From the NCBI RefSeq assembly GCF_000787395.1, contig NZ_JRAA01000002.1, positions 682,001 to 746,000 on the forward strand: a stretch of DNA of 64,000 bases, read 5' to 3'. The DNA is from Solemya velum gill symbiont. Its GTDB lineage: Bacteria > Pseudomonadota > Gammaproteobacteria > Chromatiales > Chromatiaceae. A program made the translations under genes and the position numbers. Below the pieces are notes generated by a model. It saw only the letters and a list, made by a program, of their open reading frames with translations, was not told where the DNA came from and did no database searches. Positions 27,147 to 35,781 of the stretch are shown here, one piece after another (position 1 is the stretch's first letter; the number at the start of each line of letters is the position of its first letter).

Positions 27147-27859
27147 AGATGTCATTCACCCTTGATGGAAAGAGCATCCCCTTCAAAGAGGGCGATACCA
27201 TCATGGACGCTGCCTTGAATGCAGGCGAATACATCCCTCATCTCTGCCATGAACCCGGTTTTACACCTCACGGAAGCTGCCGCCTCTGCCTGGTATCGCT
27301 CGACGGTAGAAATATTTCGGCATGCACACAACCTGCAGTCGATGGATCGGTAGTGGAAAGCAATACAGAGTCTATCAATACGATTCGCCGGGAACTGGTT
27401 GCAATGCTGTTTGCAGAAGGCGTACACATCTGCCCGGTTTGTGAAAAAAGCGGTTCTTGCAAACTACAGGCAGTGGCTTATCACGTCGGACTGCTGACGC
27501 CACGTTATACCCAATTCAATCCACCCGGCAGACTTGATGCAAGCCATCCTGACATGATCATCGACTTCAATCGCTGCATCCTGTGTGAACTCTGTGTACG
27601 CGCCAGTCGTGACACGGATGGCAAGCGGGTATTTTCACTCAGCGGTCGGGGCATCGAGACGTCTCTTGTTATCAATTCGGAGAATGGAAAACTTGGTGAC
27701 AGCCTCTTCGAGGTGACTGACAAGGCAGCAGCTATCTGTCCTGTCGGCGCAATATTGCCGAAACACAAGGGATACGAGTTGCCGATCGGTGAGCGTCGCT
27801 ATGACATCTCTGCAATTGATGACGCAGACCTGAAGTCAAACAGGAAGAGTGATGAGTGA
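27143..27859 (+). CDS. hoxU: NAD-reducing hydrogenase Fe-S subunit HoxU
   Basis: A 238-residue NuoG-like electron-transfer subunit linking HoxF to HoxY. The N-terminal [2Fe-2S] ferredoxin domain has the ligands in PHLCHEPGF, GSCRLCLV and SACTQP. A His-Cys cluster segment follows (HICPVCEKSGSC), and then [4Fe-4S] ligands in CILCELCVRASRD and a later AICPVGAI. All expected ligands are visible. ATGA-type overlap with hoxF and an 8-base overlap with hoxY indicate one translationally coupled operon. Confidence 0.95.
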   Translation: MKMSFTLDGKSIPFKEGDTIMDAALNAGEYIPHLCHEPGFTPHGSCRLCLVSLDGRNISACTQPAVDGSVVESNTESINTIRRELVAMLFAEGVHICPVCEKSGSCKLQAVAYHVGLLTPRYTQFNPPGRLDASHPDMIIDFNRCILCELCVRASRDTDGKRVFSLSGRGIETSLVINSENGKLGDSLFEVTDKAAAICPVGAILPKHKGYELPIGERRYDISAIDDADLKSNRKSDE

Positions 27860-28391
27860 AAAACTGAAAGTTGCTACGACATCACTTGCCGGCTGCTTTG
27901 GCTGTCACATGTCTCTGCTCGATATCGATGCGCGTATCATGGATCTTGTGCAACTGGTTGAATTTGATCGCAGCCCGCTGACTGATATCAAAACTGTCGG
28001 CACATGCGATATTGGTATCATTGAAGGTGGTGCGGCAAACACGGAAAACATCGAGGTGCTGCAGATGTTCCGTGATAACTGCAGCATCCTTGTCTCGCTT
28101 GGCGCCTGCGCCCTCAACGGCGGTGTTCCGGCAATGCGCAACCAGTTTGACCTCAAGGCATGTCTTGATGAATCTTTTGTCAACGGTGCCGGGATTGTGA
28201 ACCCGGGAGTTCCTGATGATCCGGAATTACCACCTCTGCTCAACAAGGTACAACCACTACATGAACTGGTGAAAATCGACTACTTCATTCCCGGCTGCCC
28301 GCCGCCCGCCGAAGTCATATATGATTTTCTGGCGCGGATTATCGAGGGCAAATCCGTGGAGATCCCTTATGCGCAAATTCGTTACGACTAG
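27852..28391 (+). CDS. hoxY: NAD-reducing hydrogenase small subunit HoxY
   Basis: A 179-residue [NiFe] hydrogenase small subunit that carries the proximal [4Fe-4S] cluster. Ligands appear in AGCFGCHMSLLD (Cys15, Cys18), in SLGACALNGG and in PGCPPP. It is short and has no twin-arginine signal, which fits the cytoplasmic group 3d type. ATG at 27852 has AGGAAGAG upstream and lies within the end of hoxU. hoxH follows after 11 bases. Confidence 0.95.
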   Translation: MSEKLKVATTSLAGCFGCHMSLLDIDARIMDLVQLVEFDRSPLTDIKTVGTCDIGIIEGGAANTENIEVLQMFRDNCSILVSLGACALNGGVPAMRNQFDLKACLDESFVNGAGIVNPGVPDDPELPPLLNKVQPLHELVKIDYFIPGCPPPAEVIYDFLARIIEGKSVEIPYAQIRYD

Positions 28392-28402
28392 TTGGTGATA
28401 GC

Positions 28403-29863
28403 ATGGCATCTGACCTTGAAACAGCTGACAATCCCGACAAGCTCCGCCGAGTCGTGGTTGAACCTGTCACTCGAATTGAGGGACACGGTAAAGTCACGCT
28501 GCTACTGGACGATGATAATCACGTAAAGCAGGCACGCCTGCATATCACTGAATTTCGCGGCTTTGAGAAATTCATCCAGGGGCGCCCCTACTGGGAGCTT
28601 CCGGTTGTTGTGCAACGCCTGTGTGGAATCTGTCCCGTAAGCCATCATCTCGCAGCATCGAAAGCAATCGACATGCTATCCGGCGTTTCACAAGTCACTC
28701 CTACTGCTGACAAGATCAGGAGACTGGCGCATTACGGGCAAGTGATGCAATCCCATGCACTGCACTTTTTCTACCTCTCATCACCCGACCTGTTGTTCGG
28801 CCATGACGACGCTATTGAACACCGTAACATTGTCGGTGTTATCGAGGATGAACCGGAAATTGCACGGCAGGGCATCCTGCTTCGCAAGTTCGGGCAGGAG
28901 GTCATACGCCTCACCATGGGAAAAAGAATCCATGGTGCATGTGCCGTACCTGGTGGTGTGAACAAGTCACTCTCTATCGAGGAAAGAGATTATCTCCTTG
29001 GAGACATGGATGAGGTTCTCACTGCAGCACAATCATCTGTCGAGCTGATTAAAAAGCTCTACTACCAGGCATTTGATTACCACCAGTCATTTGCCGCACT
29101 CAAAACGAACAGTGTCAGCCTCACTCGCCCCAATGGTGCATTGGAACTCTATGATGGCGGGTTGAGGGCACATGACTCTACCGGCAACACAATTTTCGAT
29201 CATGTCGATTACCGCAACTACGGCAACTATCTTCAGGAGGAGGTCAAATCCTGGAGCTACATGAAGTTCCCCTTTATCTCTTCGCTTGGTAAAGATAACG
29301 GCTGGTACCAGGTCGGTCCGCTAGCTCGTATCAATAACTGTGACCTGATCTCAACGCCTCTCGCAGAAGCTCAGAGACAGGAATTCCTCAAGCTGGGAGC
29401 AGGCCAACCAGCGCATGCTACGCTTGCATATCACTGGGCACGACTGATCGAGCTACTGCACTGCGTGGAAGTTCTCAACGAGCTGCTGCATGACAGTGAC
29501 ATCCTTGGTTCCGATCTCGTTGTTAAAGGTGAGATGCAACAGGAAGGCATCGGTGTAATAGAAGCGCCACGAGGTACACTGCTGCACCACTACAGGATCA
29601 ACCAGGAGGGCCTGGTTGAGAAGGCCAAGCTGATGGTTCCCACAACGAATAACAACCAGGCGATGAATGAGTCGATTCGACAGGTGGCAATCAACTACCT
29701 GGGTGGTCGAGAGTTAACCGAGCCACTGCTTAACCAGGTCGAAGTTGCGATCCGTGCATATGACCCCTGCCTCTCCTGCGCTACCCACGCCATTGGAAAA
29801 ATGCCGCTGGAGATCTCGCTTCTCGACAGCAATGGCAAGCTTATCGACAGGCGGGAAAAATAG
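28403..29863 (+). CDS. hoxH: NAD-reducing hydrogenase large subunit HoxH
   Basis: A 486-residue catalytic subunit with the NiFe(CN)2CO active site. The L1 motif RLCGICPVSHH gives Cys74 and Cys77, and the L2 motif DPCLSCATH gives Cys456 and Cys459. About 24 residues follow the L2 histidine (462); this is the C-terminal extension normally removed by the dedicated protease after nickel insertion, and that protease gene lies 6 bases downstream. The N-terminal RIEGHGKVTLLLD is typical of soluble, bidirectional hydrogenases. Maturation genes hypABCDEF are not in this window. Confidence 0.96.
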   Translation: MASDLETADNPDKLRRVVVEPVTRIEGHGKVTLLLDDDNHVKQARLHITEFRGFEKFIQGRPYWELPVVVQRLCGICPVSHHLAASKAIDMLSGVSQVTPTADKIRRLAHYGQVMQSHALHFFYLSSPDLLFGHDDAIEHRNIVGVIEDEPEIARQGILLRKFGQEVIRLTMGKRIHGACAVPGGVNKSLSIEERDYLLGDMDEVLTAAQSSVELIKKLYYQAFDYHQSFAALKTNSVSLTRPNGALELYDGGLRAHDSTGNTIFDHVDYRNYGNYLQEEVKSWSYMKFPFISSLGKDNGWYQVGPLARINNCDLISTPLAEAQRQEFLKLGAGQPAHATLAYHWARLIELLHCVEVLNELLHDSDILGSDLVVKGEMQQEGIGVIEAPRGTLLHHYRINQEGLVEKAKLMVPTTNNNQAMNESIRQVAINYLGGRELTEPLLNQVEVAIRAYDPCLSCATHAIGKMPLEISLLDSNGKLIDRREK

Positions 29864-29869
29864 CGCATC

Positions 29870-30367
29870 ATGTTACAGGAAGAGAACAGCATTACACCCA
29901 TCCTGCTACTCGGGTATGGCAATCTTGCCAGGGGAGATGACGCCCTTGGCCCCATGCTGTTGGAAAATATCCGTCCATGGATTAGACAACAGGAGCTGCC
30001 TGTCGACTTACTCCATGAACATCAACTGCAAGCTGAGCTCATCATGGATCTGCGGGAACGGGATCTTGTGATCTTTATCGATGCAAGTGCCGGCATCAAC
30101 TCCGCTATAGATTTCATCAGAGTCGAGCCTGAAGAAAACAGCAGCTTTACAACTCATGCAGTCACCCCCGGCGCCCTCTTGAAAACCTTTATCGATATGT
30201 ATGCGGAACCACCACCGCTCACTTACTTCATGTCGATTCGCGGTTATGACTTTTCAATTCGTGAAGCATTGACTCAACAGGCCACTGACAACCTGGCACT
30301 GGCTGTTGAATTCCTGAAAAAGCAGCTGATAAAAGAGATTACTGAATCAGCAGGAGAGCCGGCGTGA
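29870..30367 (+). CDS. hoxW: hydrogenase maturation protease HoxW
   Basis: A 165-residue HybD/HycI-family endopeptidase that trims the HoxH C-terminus. It shows ILLLGYGNLARGDDALGP with the nickel-sensing Asp/Glu positions (GNxxRGDDxxGP), the second acidic site in LVIFIDASAG and a His in SSFTTHAVTPGALL. It lies directly after hoxH. The specificity for HoxH is inferred from position. Confidence 0.9.
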   Translation: MLQEENSITPILLLGYGNLARGDDALGPMLLENIRPWIRQQELPVDLLHEHQLQAELIMDLRERDLVIFIDASAGINSAIDFIRVEPEENSSFTTHAVTPGALLKTFIDMYAEPPPLTYFMSIRGYDFSIREALTQQATDNLALAVEFLKKQLIKEITESAGEPA

Positions 30368-30468
30368 CTAATTTCGACACAATGACAGACAATGCATAAA
30401 GCTGTAGCATTCTAATTGCATACTGATAGCAGAGTTATACTCATCTGCAGGTTGTGAGGATATATCAA

Positions 30469-32946
30469 GTGAGTGAAACAGCGGTAGATCGAGAGCATAC
30501 TCGCACTGGTCATAGTGTCGATGCACTGAAGCGCGCTTTTCTTGATAACCTGTTTTATATACGCGGACGCAACCTCGACGTGGCAACATCTAATGATCTG
30601 TACATGGCTCTCGCCTATACAGTACGCGATCGCCTGCTCCACAGGTTCAACCAGTCATCCAAGACTTTCAAACACGATAAAGCACGTAGTGTTTGCTATT
30701 TTTCTGCTGAATATCTTCCTGGTCCTCACCTGGTTAACAACATGATTAACCTTGGCATCATTGAGAACGTAAGAACAATGACAGCAGAGCTGGGCATTGA
30801 TCTCGACTCACTGGTCGTTCAGGAGGAAGAACCCGGTCTTGGCAACGGCGGATTGGGCAGGCTGGCTGCCTGCTACATGGATTCACTTGTGACACTGCAG
30901 TTGCCAGCTATCGGCTACGGCATTCGATACGAGCACGGGATTTTCAACCAGAGCATCGTTGACGGCTGGCAGATCGAATCAACCGATAAGTGGCTGCACC
31001 CGGGCAACCCGTGGGAAATACGGCGGCCAAAGCTGACAATGCCTGTGCTCTTTGGCGGTCACACTGAACAATACAAGGATGATGGGCACCAGCGAACCCG
31101 CTGGGTACCACATGAGGTCATTTCTGGTGTTGCTTACGATACACCGATTCCCGGTTACCGCGTAGGCAACGCAAACCTGTTGCGCCTGTGGCGTTCAGAG
31201 GCTGTGGAGTCATTCAATTTCAAGGCATTCAACAAGGGCGACTACTACGCTGCGGTTGAGTGCAAAATACACTCGGAAACCCTGACCAAGGTGCTCTATC
31301 CGAATGATGAACAAGCGGCAGGAAAAGAGTTGCGCCTGCGCCAGCAGTTCTTTTTCTCCTCCTGCTCACTGCAGGATATGATCAGGATCTATCTTGATAC
31401 TTCTGACGATGATCTGAAGCACTTCCACAATAAATTTGTCATCCAGCTGAACGACACACATCCAGCAATCGCGGTAATCGAACTTTTACGCCTGCTTCTC
31501 GATGTACATCACCTGGAGTGGGATGACGCCTGGCATGTCACCAAACACACTTTCTGCTACACGAATCACACGCTGTTACCCGAAGCGCTTGAGAAATGGC
31601 CTGTAGAACTGTTTCAGTCTCTCCTGCCAAGACACATGGAACTTATCTACGAAGTGAATCAAATGCATCTTGACGATGTACGCCTGAAATTCCATGGTGA
31701 CAGTGAAAAGATTGCACGACTCTCTATTATTGACGAATCTGGAAATCGATATGTCAGGATGGCACATATCGCCTGTATCGGGAGCAGCCGTATCAACGGG
31801 GTCGCAGAACTGCACAGTGAACTCATTAAGAAAACAACGCTTAAAGACTTCTATGATCTCTCACCGGAAAAATTTTTCAACGTGACAAACGGAGTGACAC
31901 CACGCCGATTCCTGGTACAGAGCAACCCTCCCCTGACCGACCTGATCACGAGTAGACTGGGTGATGATGACTGGATTTGCCACATGGACCGACTCCATTG
32001 CCTTGAAAAATATTGTGAAGACTCGAACTTTCAGGATCAGTGGCAGGCAGTAAAGATGAGAGCAAAGCAGCAACTCTCAGTCTATGTTAAAGAGTGCACA
32101 GGGATCTCTCTTGACCCGGCTTCCATCTATGACATCCAGGTAAAACGTATCCACGAATACAAGCGCCAGCACCTCAACGCACTACATATCATCACACTCT
32201 ATAATCGCATTAAAGATGATCCTCATTACAAAATGGTACCTCGCACCTTTATGTTTGGCGGCAAGGCTGCGCCTGGCTATAAGATGGCAAAACTCCTCAT
32301 TAAATTCATTACCTCGATCGCGGAAGTTGTCAATCGCGATCCGGTCTCCCGCGACCTGCTGAGAGTCGTCTTCTGCCCGAACTTCAACGTCAAGCGCGCC
32401 CAGAACATATACCCGGCGGCCGACCTCTCGGAGCAGATTTCACTTGCCGGCATGGAAGCCTCGGGTACCAGCAACATGAAGTTCACCATGAATGGTGCAT
32501 TGACCATCGGCACCCTTGATGGAGCAAATATCGAGATTCGCGACGAAGTCGGGCATGAGAACTTTTTTCTGTTCGGCAATACGATTGACCAGATGGAAGC
32601 GATCCGCAACGAGGGTTATCAACCGGGTAAATACCTGCAGGAAAATGAAGAGCTATCCGAAGCACTCGAACTCATACGCAGCGGCTATTTCTCACACGGT
32701 GACACCGAACTCTTCAAACCATTGGTCGATAACCTGGTGTCAGACGATCCATATATGCTGCTGGCAGACTACGCCTCCTATATTTCGTGCCAGGAATCTG
32801 TTTCGGCCGCTTACCTTGATCAGTCTCGCTGGACCAGGATGTCGATTTTGAATGTTGCCCGTTCCGGCAAGTTCTCCTCAGATCGTTCGATCCAGGATTA
32901 TTGTGACAATATCTGGGGAATAGATCCCGTTCCAGTGGAAATCTAA
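30469..32946 (+). CDS. glgP: glycogen/starch/alpha-glucan phosphorylase
   Basis: An 825-residue PLP-dependent phosphorylase releasing glucose-1-phosphate from glycogen. Landmarks are EEPGLGNGGLGRLAACYMDS, GYGIRYEHG, FNVTNGVTPRRF and the PLP-lysine segment GTSNMKFTMNGALTIGTLDG. Length is normal. GTG at 30469 is chosen because GAGGA lies 8 bases upstream; a GTG at 30454 is part of that binding site. It follows hoxW on the same strand after a 101-base gap. A link between glycogen breakdown and NADH-driven H2 turnover is possible but only inferred from position. Confidence 0.95.
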   Translation: MSETAVDREHTRTGHSVDALKRAFLDNLFYIRGRNLDVATSNDLYMALAYTVRDRLLHRFNQSSKTFKHDKARSVCYFSAEYLPGPHLVNNMINLGIIENVRTMTAELGIDLDSLVVQEEEPGLGNGGLGRLAACYMDSLVTLQLPAIGYGIRYEHGIFNQSIVDGWQIESTDKWLHPGNPWEIRRPKLTMPVLFGGHTEQYKDDGHQRTRWVPHEVISGVAYDTPIPGYRVGNANLLRLWRSEAVESFNFKAFNKGDYYAAVECKIHSETLTKVLYPNDEQAAGKELRLRQQFFFSSCSLQDMIRIYLDTSDDDLKHFHNKFVIQLNDTHPAIAVIELLRLLLDVHHLEWDDAWHVTKHTFCYTNHTLLPEALEKWPVELFQSLLPRHMELIYEVNQMHLDDVRLKFHGDSEKIARLSIIDESGNRYVRMAHIACIGSSRINGVAELHSELIKKTTLKDFYDLSPEKFFNVTNGVTPRRFLVQSNPPLTDLITSRLGDDDWICHMDRLHCLEKYCEDSNFQDQWQAVKMRAKQQLSVYVKECTGISLDPASIYDIQVKRIHEYKRQHLNALHIITLYNRIKDDPHYKMVPRTFMFGGKAAPGYKMAKLLIKFITSIAEVVNRDPVSRDLLRVVFCPNFNVKRAQNIYPAADLSEQISLAGMEASGTSNMKFTMNGALTIGTLDGANIEIRDEVGHENFFLFGNTIDQMEAIRNEGYQPGKYLQENEELSEALELIRSGYFSHGDTELFKPLVDNLVSDDPYMLLADYASYISCQESVSAAYLDQSRWTRMSILNVARSGKFSSDRSIQDYCDNIWGIDPVPVEI

Positions 32947-32953
32947 CCCTGCA

Positions 32954-32973
32954 AACAGGTGCTCTCACCTGTT
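32954..32973 (+). terminator. hairpin after glgP
   Basis: A perfect 8-bp stem, AACAGGTG (32954-32961) with CACCTGTT (32966-32973), and a 4-base loop, 8 bases after the glgP stop. AATACC follows, so there is no T-run. Its position suggests a transcript end or processing signal. Confidence 0.4.
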
Positions 32974-33165
32974 AATACCAGTTATCTTATTACCTTATTA
33001 CCGTAAAGATTCTCTGGTAATTATTATAAACCTCTCTTATAGTTAGAAGAATAATAAGAATCAGGCAAGGCGCCAGCATGATGCCTTGGTAACTGTTTTC
33101 TGTACACCACGATCAGGAACCTTAGGACAGGATGCCTGATTCATACATGAGGAGGAGCCAGAGAG

Positions 33166-33753
33166 ATGCCCGAAACAAAAAACAAATCAAAATTATCCAG
33201 GTTAATAGCATCCATTCCGCTCAAAATTGCATCTGTCTTTTTCGTTATTGGCATTCTCTTCTGGGGCGCCCTGAATACAGGTATGGAGTGGACAAACAAA
33301 ATGGAGTTCTGTATCTCCTGCCACGAAATGAAAGACACTGTTTACCAGGAATACAGGGAAACCATTCACTTTAAAAATGCGGCGGGCGTACAGGCAACCT
33401 GCGCAGACTGCCATGTCCCGAAAGAGTGGACCTACAAAGTCATCAGAAAGATCAAGGCTTACAAGGAGATTGTTCACAAGGTACTTGGAACCATCGATAC
33501 AGTGGATAAATTCGAGGAGCACCGCTGGACGATGGCAAACCGTGTCTGGGATTCGATGAGGGCAACCGATTCACGCGAATGCCGCAACTGCCATACTTTC
33601 AACACGATGGATATGAGTGAGCAGGATCGCTATGCACGCAAGCGCCATGAGCGCGCCCTTGAACGAGGTCAAACCTGCATTGATTGTCATACCGGCATCG
33701 CTCACAAGGAACCGGAAGAGCCCAAAGAAATCGCACAGGTAGAGAAGGAGTAA
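33166..33753 (+). CDS. tetraheme cytochrome c, NapC/NirT family
   Basis: A 195-residue membrane-anchored periplasmic multiheme cytochrome. One N-terminal transmembrane helix (about residues 20-37) is followed by four CxxCH heme sites at Cys49 (CISCH), Cys79 (CADCH), Cys139 (CRNCH) and Cys171 (CIDCH). Members oxidise membrane quinol and pass electrons to periplasmic reductases. The ATG is preceded by a strong AGGAGG site. No partner reductase (nap, nir, nrf, tor) lies in the window; the only neighbour in the operon is a periplasmic ankyrin protein 7 bases downstream. The partner is therefore unknown. Confidence 0.93.
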   Translation: MPETKNKSKLSRLIASIPLKIASVFFVIGILFWGALNTGMEWTNKMEFCISCHEMKDTVYQEYRETIHFKNAAGVQATCADCHVPKEWTYKVIRKIKAYKEIVHKVLGTIDTVDKFEEHRWTMANRVWDSMRATDSRECRNCHTFNTMDMSEQDRYARKRHERALERGQTCIDCHTGIAHKEPEEPKEIAQVEKE

Positions 33754-33760
33754 TACGATC

Positions 33761-34693
33761 ATGACAAGGCAATTTCTCTATGCATTATGCATCACCCTCT
33801 TCACAGTATCTGCTGCCATGGGTTCAGATGGCCTGGGAGCAAAACTCATAGATGCCACGGAAGCGGGAAACCTGTCCAAGATTGAGGAACTTCTCGAGCA
33901 AGGTGCAAATGTCAACGCAACATCAAAAGGGATGCAGACACCCCTGATGTTTGCCGCTACAGAGGATCACATGGAAGCGGCTAAATTGCTTCTCGGCAAG
34001 GGTGCAAATATCCACTCCAGGACCGATGATGGCTGGACAGCGCTTTTCTGTGCAGCCAGCGGCAGTCATATTGAAATGACCAACCTGCTGATCGAGCATG
34101 GCGCTGACGTCAACTCTCCAACCCGTACCGGAGCGACAGCCCTGCACAAGGCTGCTGAGAAAAATCAACTCAAGATCATCCAGATACTTCTTGAGAGAGG
34201 AGCAAATCCGAATTCTAAGAATAATAAAGGGTACACACCTCTCATGCTGGCTTCAGAAAAGGGGCATTCAGACGCTGTCAGTTCCCTGCTATTCGCACAG
34301 GCCAATGTTAACCAGCAAGATATCTATGGTGCATCGGCATTAATGAAGACCGCGGCCAAGGGACACCCGGATATCGTCCAGCAACTTCTCGCCTCAGGCG
34401 CAGATGCACACCAGAAAGACCTCGACGGAGCGACTGCATTACACTGGGCAGCAGAGTTTGGCCACACCAAGGTCATCGCGGAACTGCTTCAGCAAGGTAT
34501 CGACATCAACTCAATCAATGACGAGGGGTGGACCGCGCTCACCGAGAGCGCTAACGGCAGCCATCTCGAGGCGGTACAGTACCTGCTGAAACACGGAGCT
34601 GATAAAACCCTGACGGATACTAACGGCTCGACAGCGCTCGATTATGCAAGGATGCGGGGTGACATCGCTGTCATGACTCTCCTTTCCGACTGA
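33761..34693 (+). CDS. periplasmic ankyrin-repeat protein
   Basis: A 310-residue exported protein. A signal peptide is visible (MTRQFLYALCITLFTVSAAMG, cleavage near AMG/SD). The mature chain is almost wholly ankyrin repeats, about eight of 33 residues from residue 28 to 305, with repeated TPLMxAxxxGH and LLxxGAxxN motifs. It begins 7 bases after the tetraheme cytochrome gene and is probably in its operon. Bacterial periplasmic ankyrin proteins (AnkB of Pseudomonas with catalase KatB) can be needed for a neighbouring haem protein; a similar role for the cytochrome is inference. Confidence 0.9.
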   Translation: MTRQFLYALCITLFTVSAAMGSDGLGAKLIDATEAGNLSKIEELLEQGANVNATSKGMQTPLMFAATEDHMEAAKLLLGKGANIHSRTDDGWTALFCAASGSHIEMTNLLIEHGADVNSPTRTGATALHKAAEKNQLKIIQILLERGANPNSKNNKGYTPLMLASEKGHSDAVSSLLFAQANVNQQDIYGASALMKTAAKGHPDIVQQLLASGADAHQKDLDGATALHWAAEFGHTKVIAELLQQGIDINSINDEGWTALTESANGSHLEAVQYLLKHGADKTLTDTNGSTALDYARMRGDIAVMTLLSD

Positions 34694-35014
34694 TACCGGT
34701 TACCTGCTTGCAAGCTTCTCACCATTCTCATCCTCTGGTGTGCATTTGATATTCGATGCCCCGCAACAATCGATGAGCGCCGAATATTTTTCAAAAGCAA
34801 GTGAAGAACTGGCAAGGCGAATCTATGAAGATTATCTTGACCAGCAGAGACAGGCTGCTTCAGATACCGTAAACGGAAACGTGTCAGGCTAATCACCCTT
34901 TTAATATTCACACCTGCTTTTTCTCATCATCCTCGCTTGATTAGATTGAATACTAATCCAGTGTGATCTCACCGAGTATTATGTGATTTGGAATGACTGT
35001 TACTGACAGAACCG
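34694..35014. other. intergenic, at most one small frame
   Basis: About 320 bases between the ankyrin gene and the first methyltransferase of the biosynthetic cluster, which end facing each other. Apart from the small frame at 34773-34892 I see no gene. No clear terminator could be assigned to either side. Confidence 0.4.
34773..34892 (+). CDS. possible small protein (39 aa)
   Basis: A short frame beginning MSAEYFSKASEELARRIYED that would form a charged amphipathic helix. The frame stays open upstream into the ankyrin gene. There is no clear ribosome binding site. The composition looks protein-like, but the length makes this weak. It could be a decayed remnant. Confidence 0.2.
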   Translation: MSAEYFSKASEELARRIYEDYLDQQRQAASDTVNGNVSG

Positions 35015-35773
35015 TTAGCGGTAGTAGACAATTGCCCAACTGGTAACATCCATTGCGAGCCTGCCATCTACCAGGTGCGGTGAAAGGGTGGTGCGCATGC
35101 GCTGACTGAAATTATCAAAATCATTGGCAAGAGCAATCTGCCGATCACCGTAAGTAGTCGCCATAGCATGCCCGATCAGGTAATCAATATCGACTAGTAG
35201 CCTCCGTCCTACCCTGAGTTGATCCTCTGCACTGAATCCAATCGACGCCAATGTGCCGGCACCAGTGGTATCAATTTGCCGTTGGCCCAGCCCTCCCTTG
35301 TAAGGTGTAGTCAAGCGTTGGTAGTCAGCGAACCAGGCTGCTTCTGTACCCCAGCAGGTTGAGCAGATGATAATTCGGCCGTCCTCTTTCAGGTTTGCAC
35401 GAGCGAGCCTCGCCAGGCTGTCCGCTTCAACCCAGTGGATTGCACGACCGATAATGATATGGTCCACCAGTTCCGGTGCCTTGTAGGCCTCGTCGTTTAC
35501 ATCGGCCTGTATGTAATCGATGCGTTCTGCCCGAGGTGCCTGAGCCAGCATTTCAGCTGAGCCATCAACAGCATAGATATGACCGCAATGGCGTATGCAG
35601 CCAGTTGCCACCTCACCGCTGCCGCAGCAGAGATCCAGTAGTGTCGACTCTGCGGTCAAATCTAACCGTTGCGCCAGCCGGGAAAACAAACGTGGTAGAT
35701 AAGGAGTTCGGTAGCGATAGTAACGCGCCTGGGCGGAATGCAAGGTGATGGTGGTGGGAGTCGTGTCGGCCAT
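35015..35773 (-). CDS. class I SAM-dependent methyltransferase
   Basis: A 252-residue methyltransferase of the UbiE/Methyltransf_11 type. Motif I is LLDLCCGSGEVATGC, motif II acid is in YAVDGSAEML, and the post-I Asp-Val in IQADVNDEAY. It resembles small-molecule methyltransferases acting on carboxyl or carbon sites; the target is unknown. It is the last gene of a leftward operon of four (methyltransferase, O-methyltransferase, alcohol dehydrogenase, this gene), 8 bases after the dehydrogenase stop. Context makes it a tailoring enzyme of the polyketide cluster. Confidence 0.85.
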   Translation of the reverse strand: MADTTPTTITLHSAQARYYRYRTPYLPRLFSRLAQRLDLTAESTLLDLCCGSGEVATGCIRHCGHIYAVDGSAEMLAQAPRAERIDYIQADVNDEAYKAPELVDHIIIGRAIHWVEADSLARLARANLKEDGRIIICSTCWGTEAAWFADYQRLTTPYKGGLGQRQIDTTGAGTLASIGFSAEDQLRVGRRLLVDIDYLIGHAMATTYGDRQIALANDFDNFSQRMRTTLSPHLVDGRLAMDVTSWAIVYYR

Positions 35774-35781
35774 GGTGTCAG

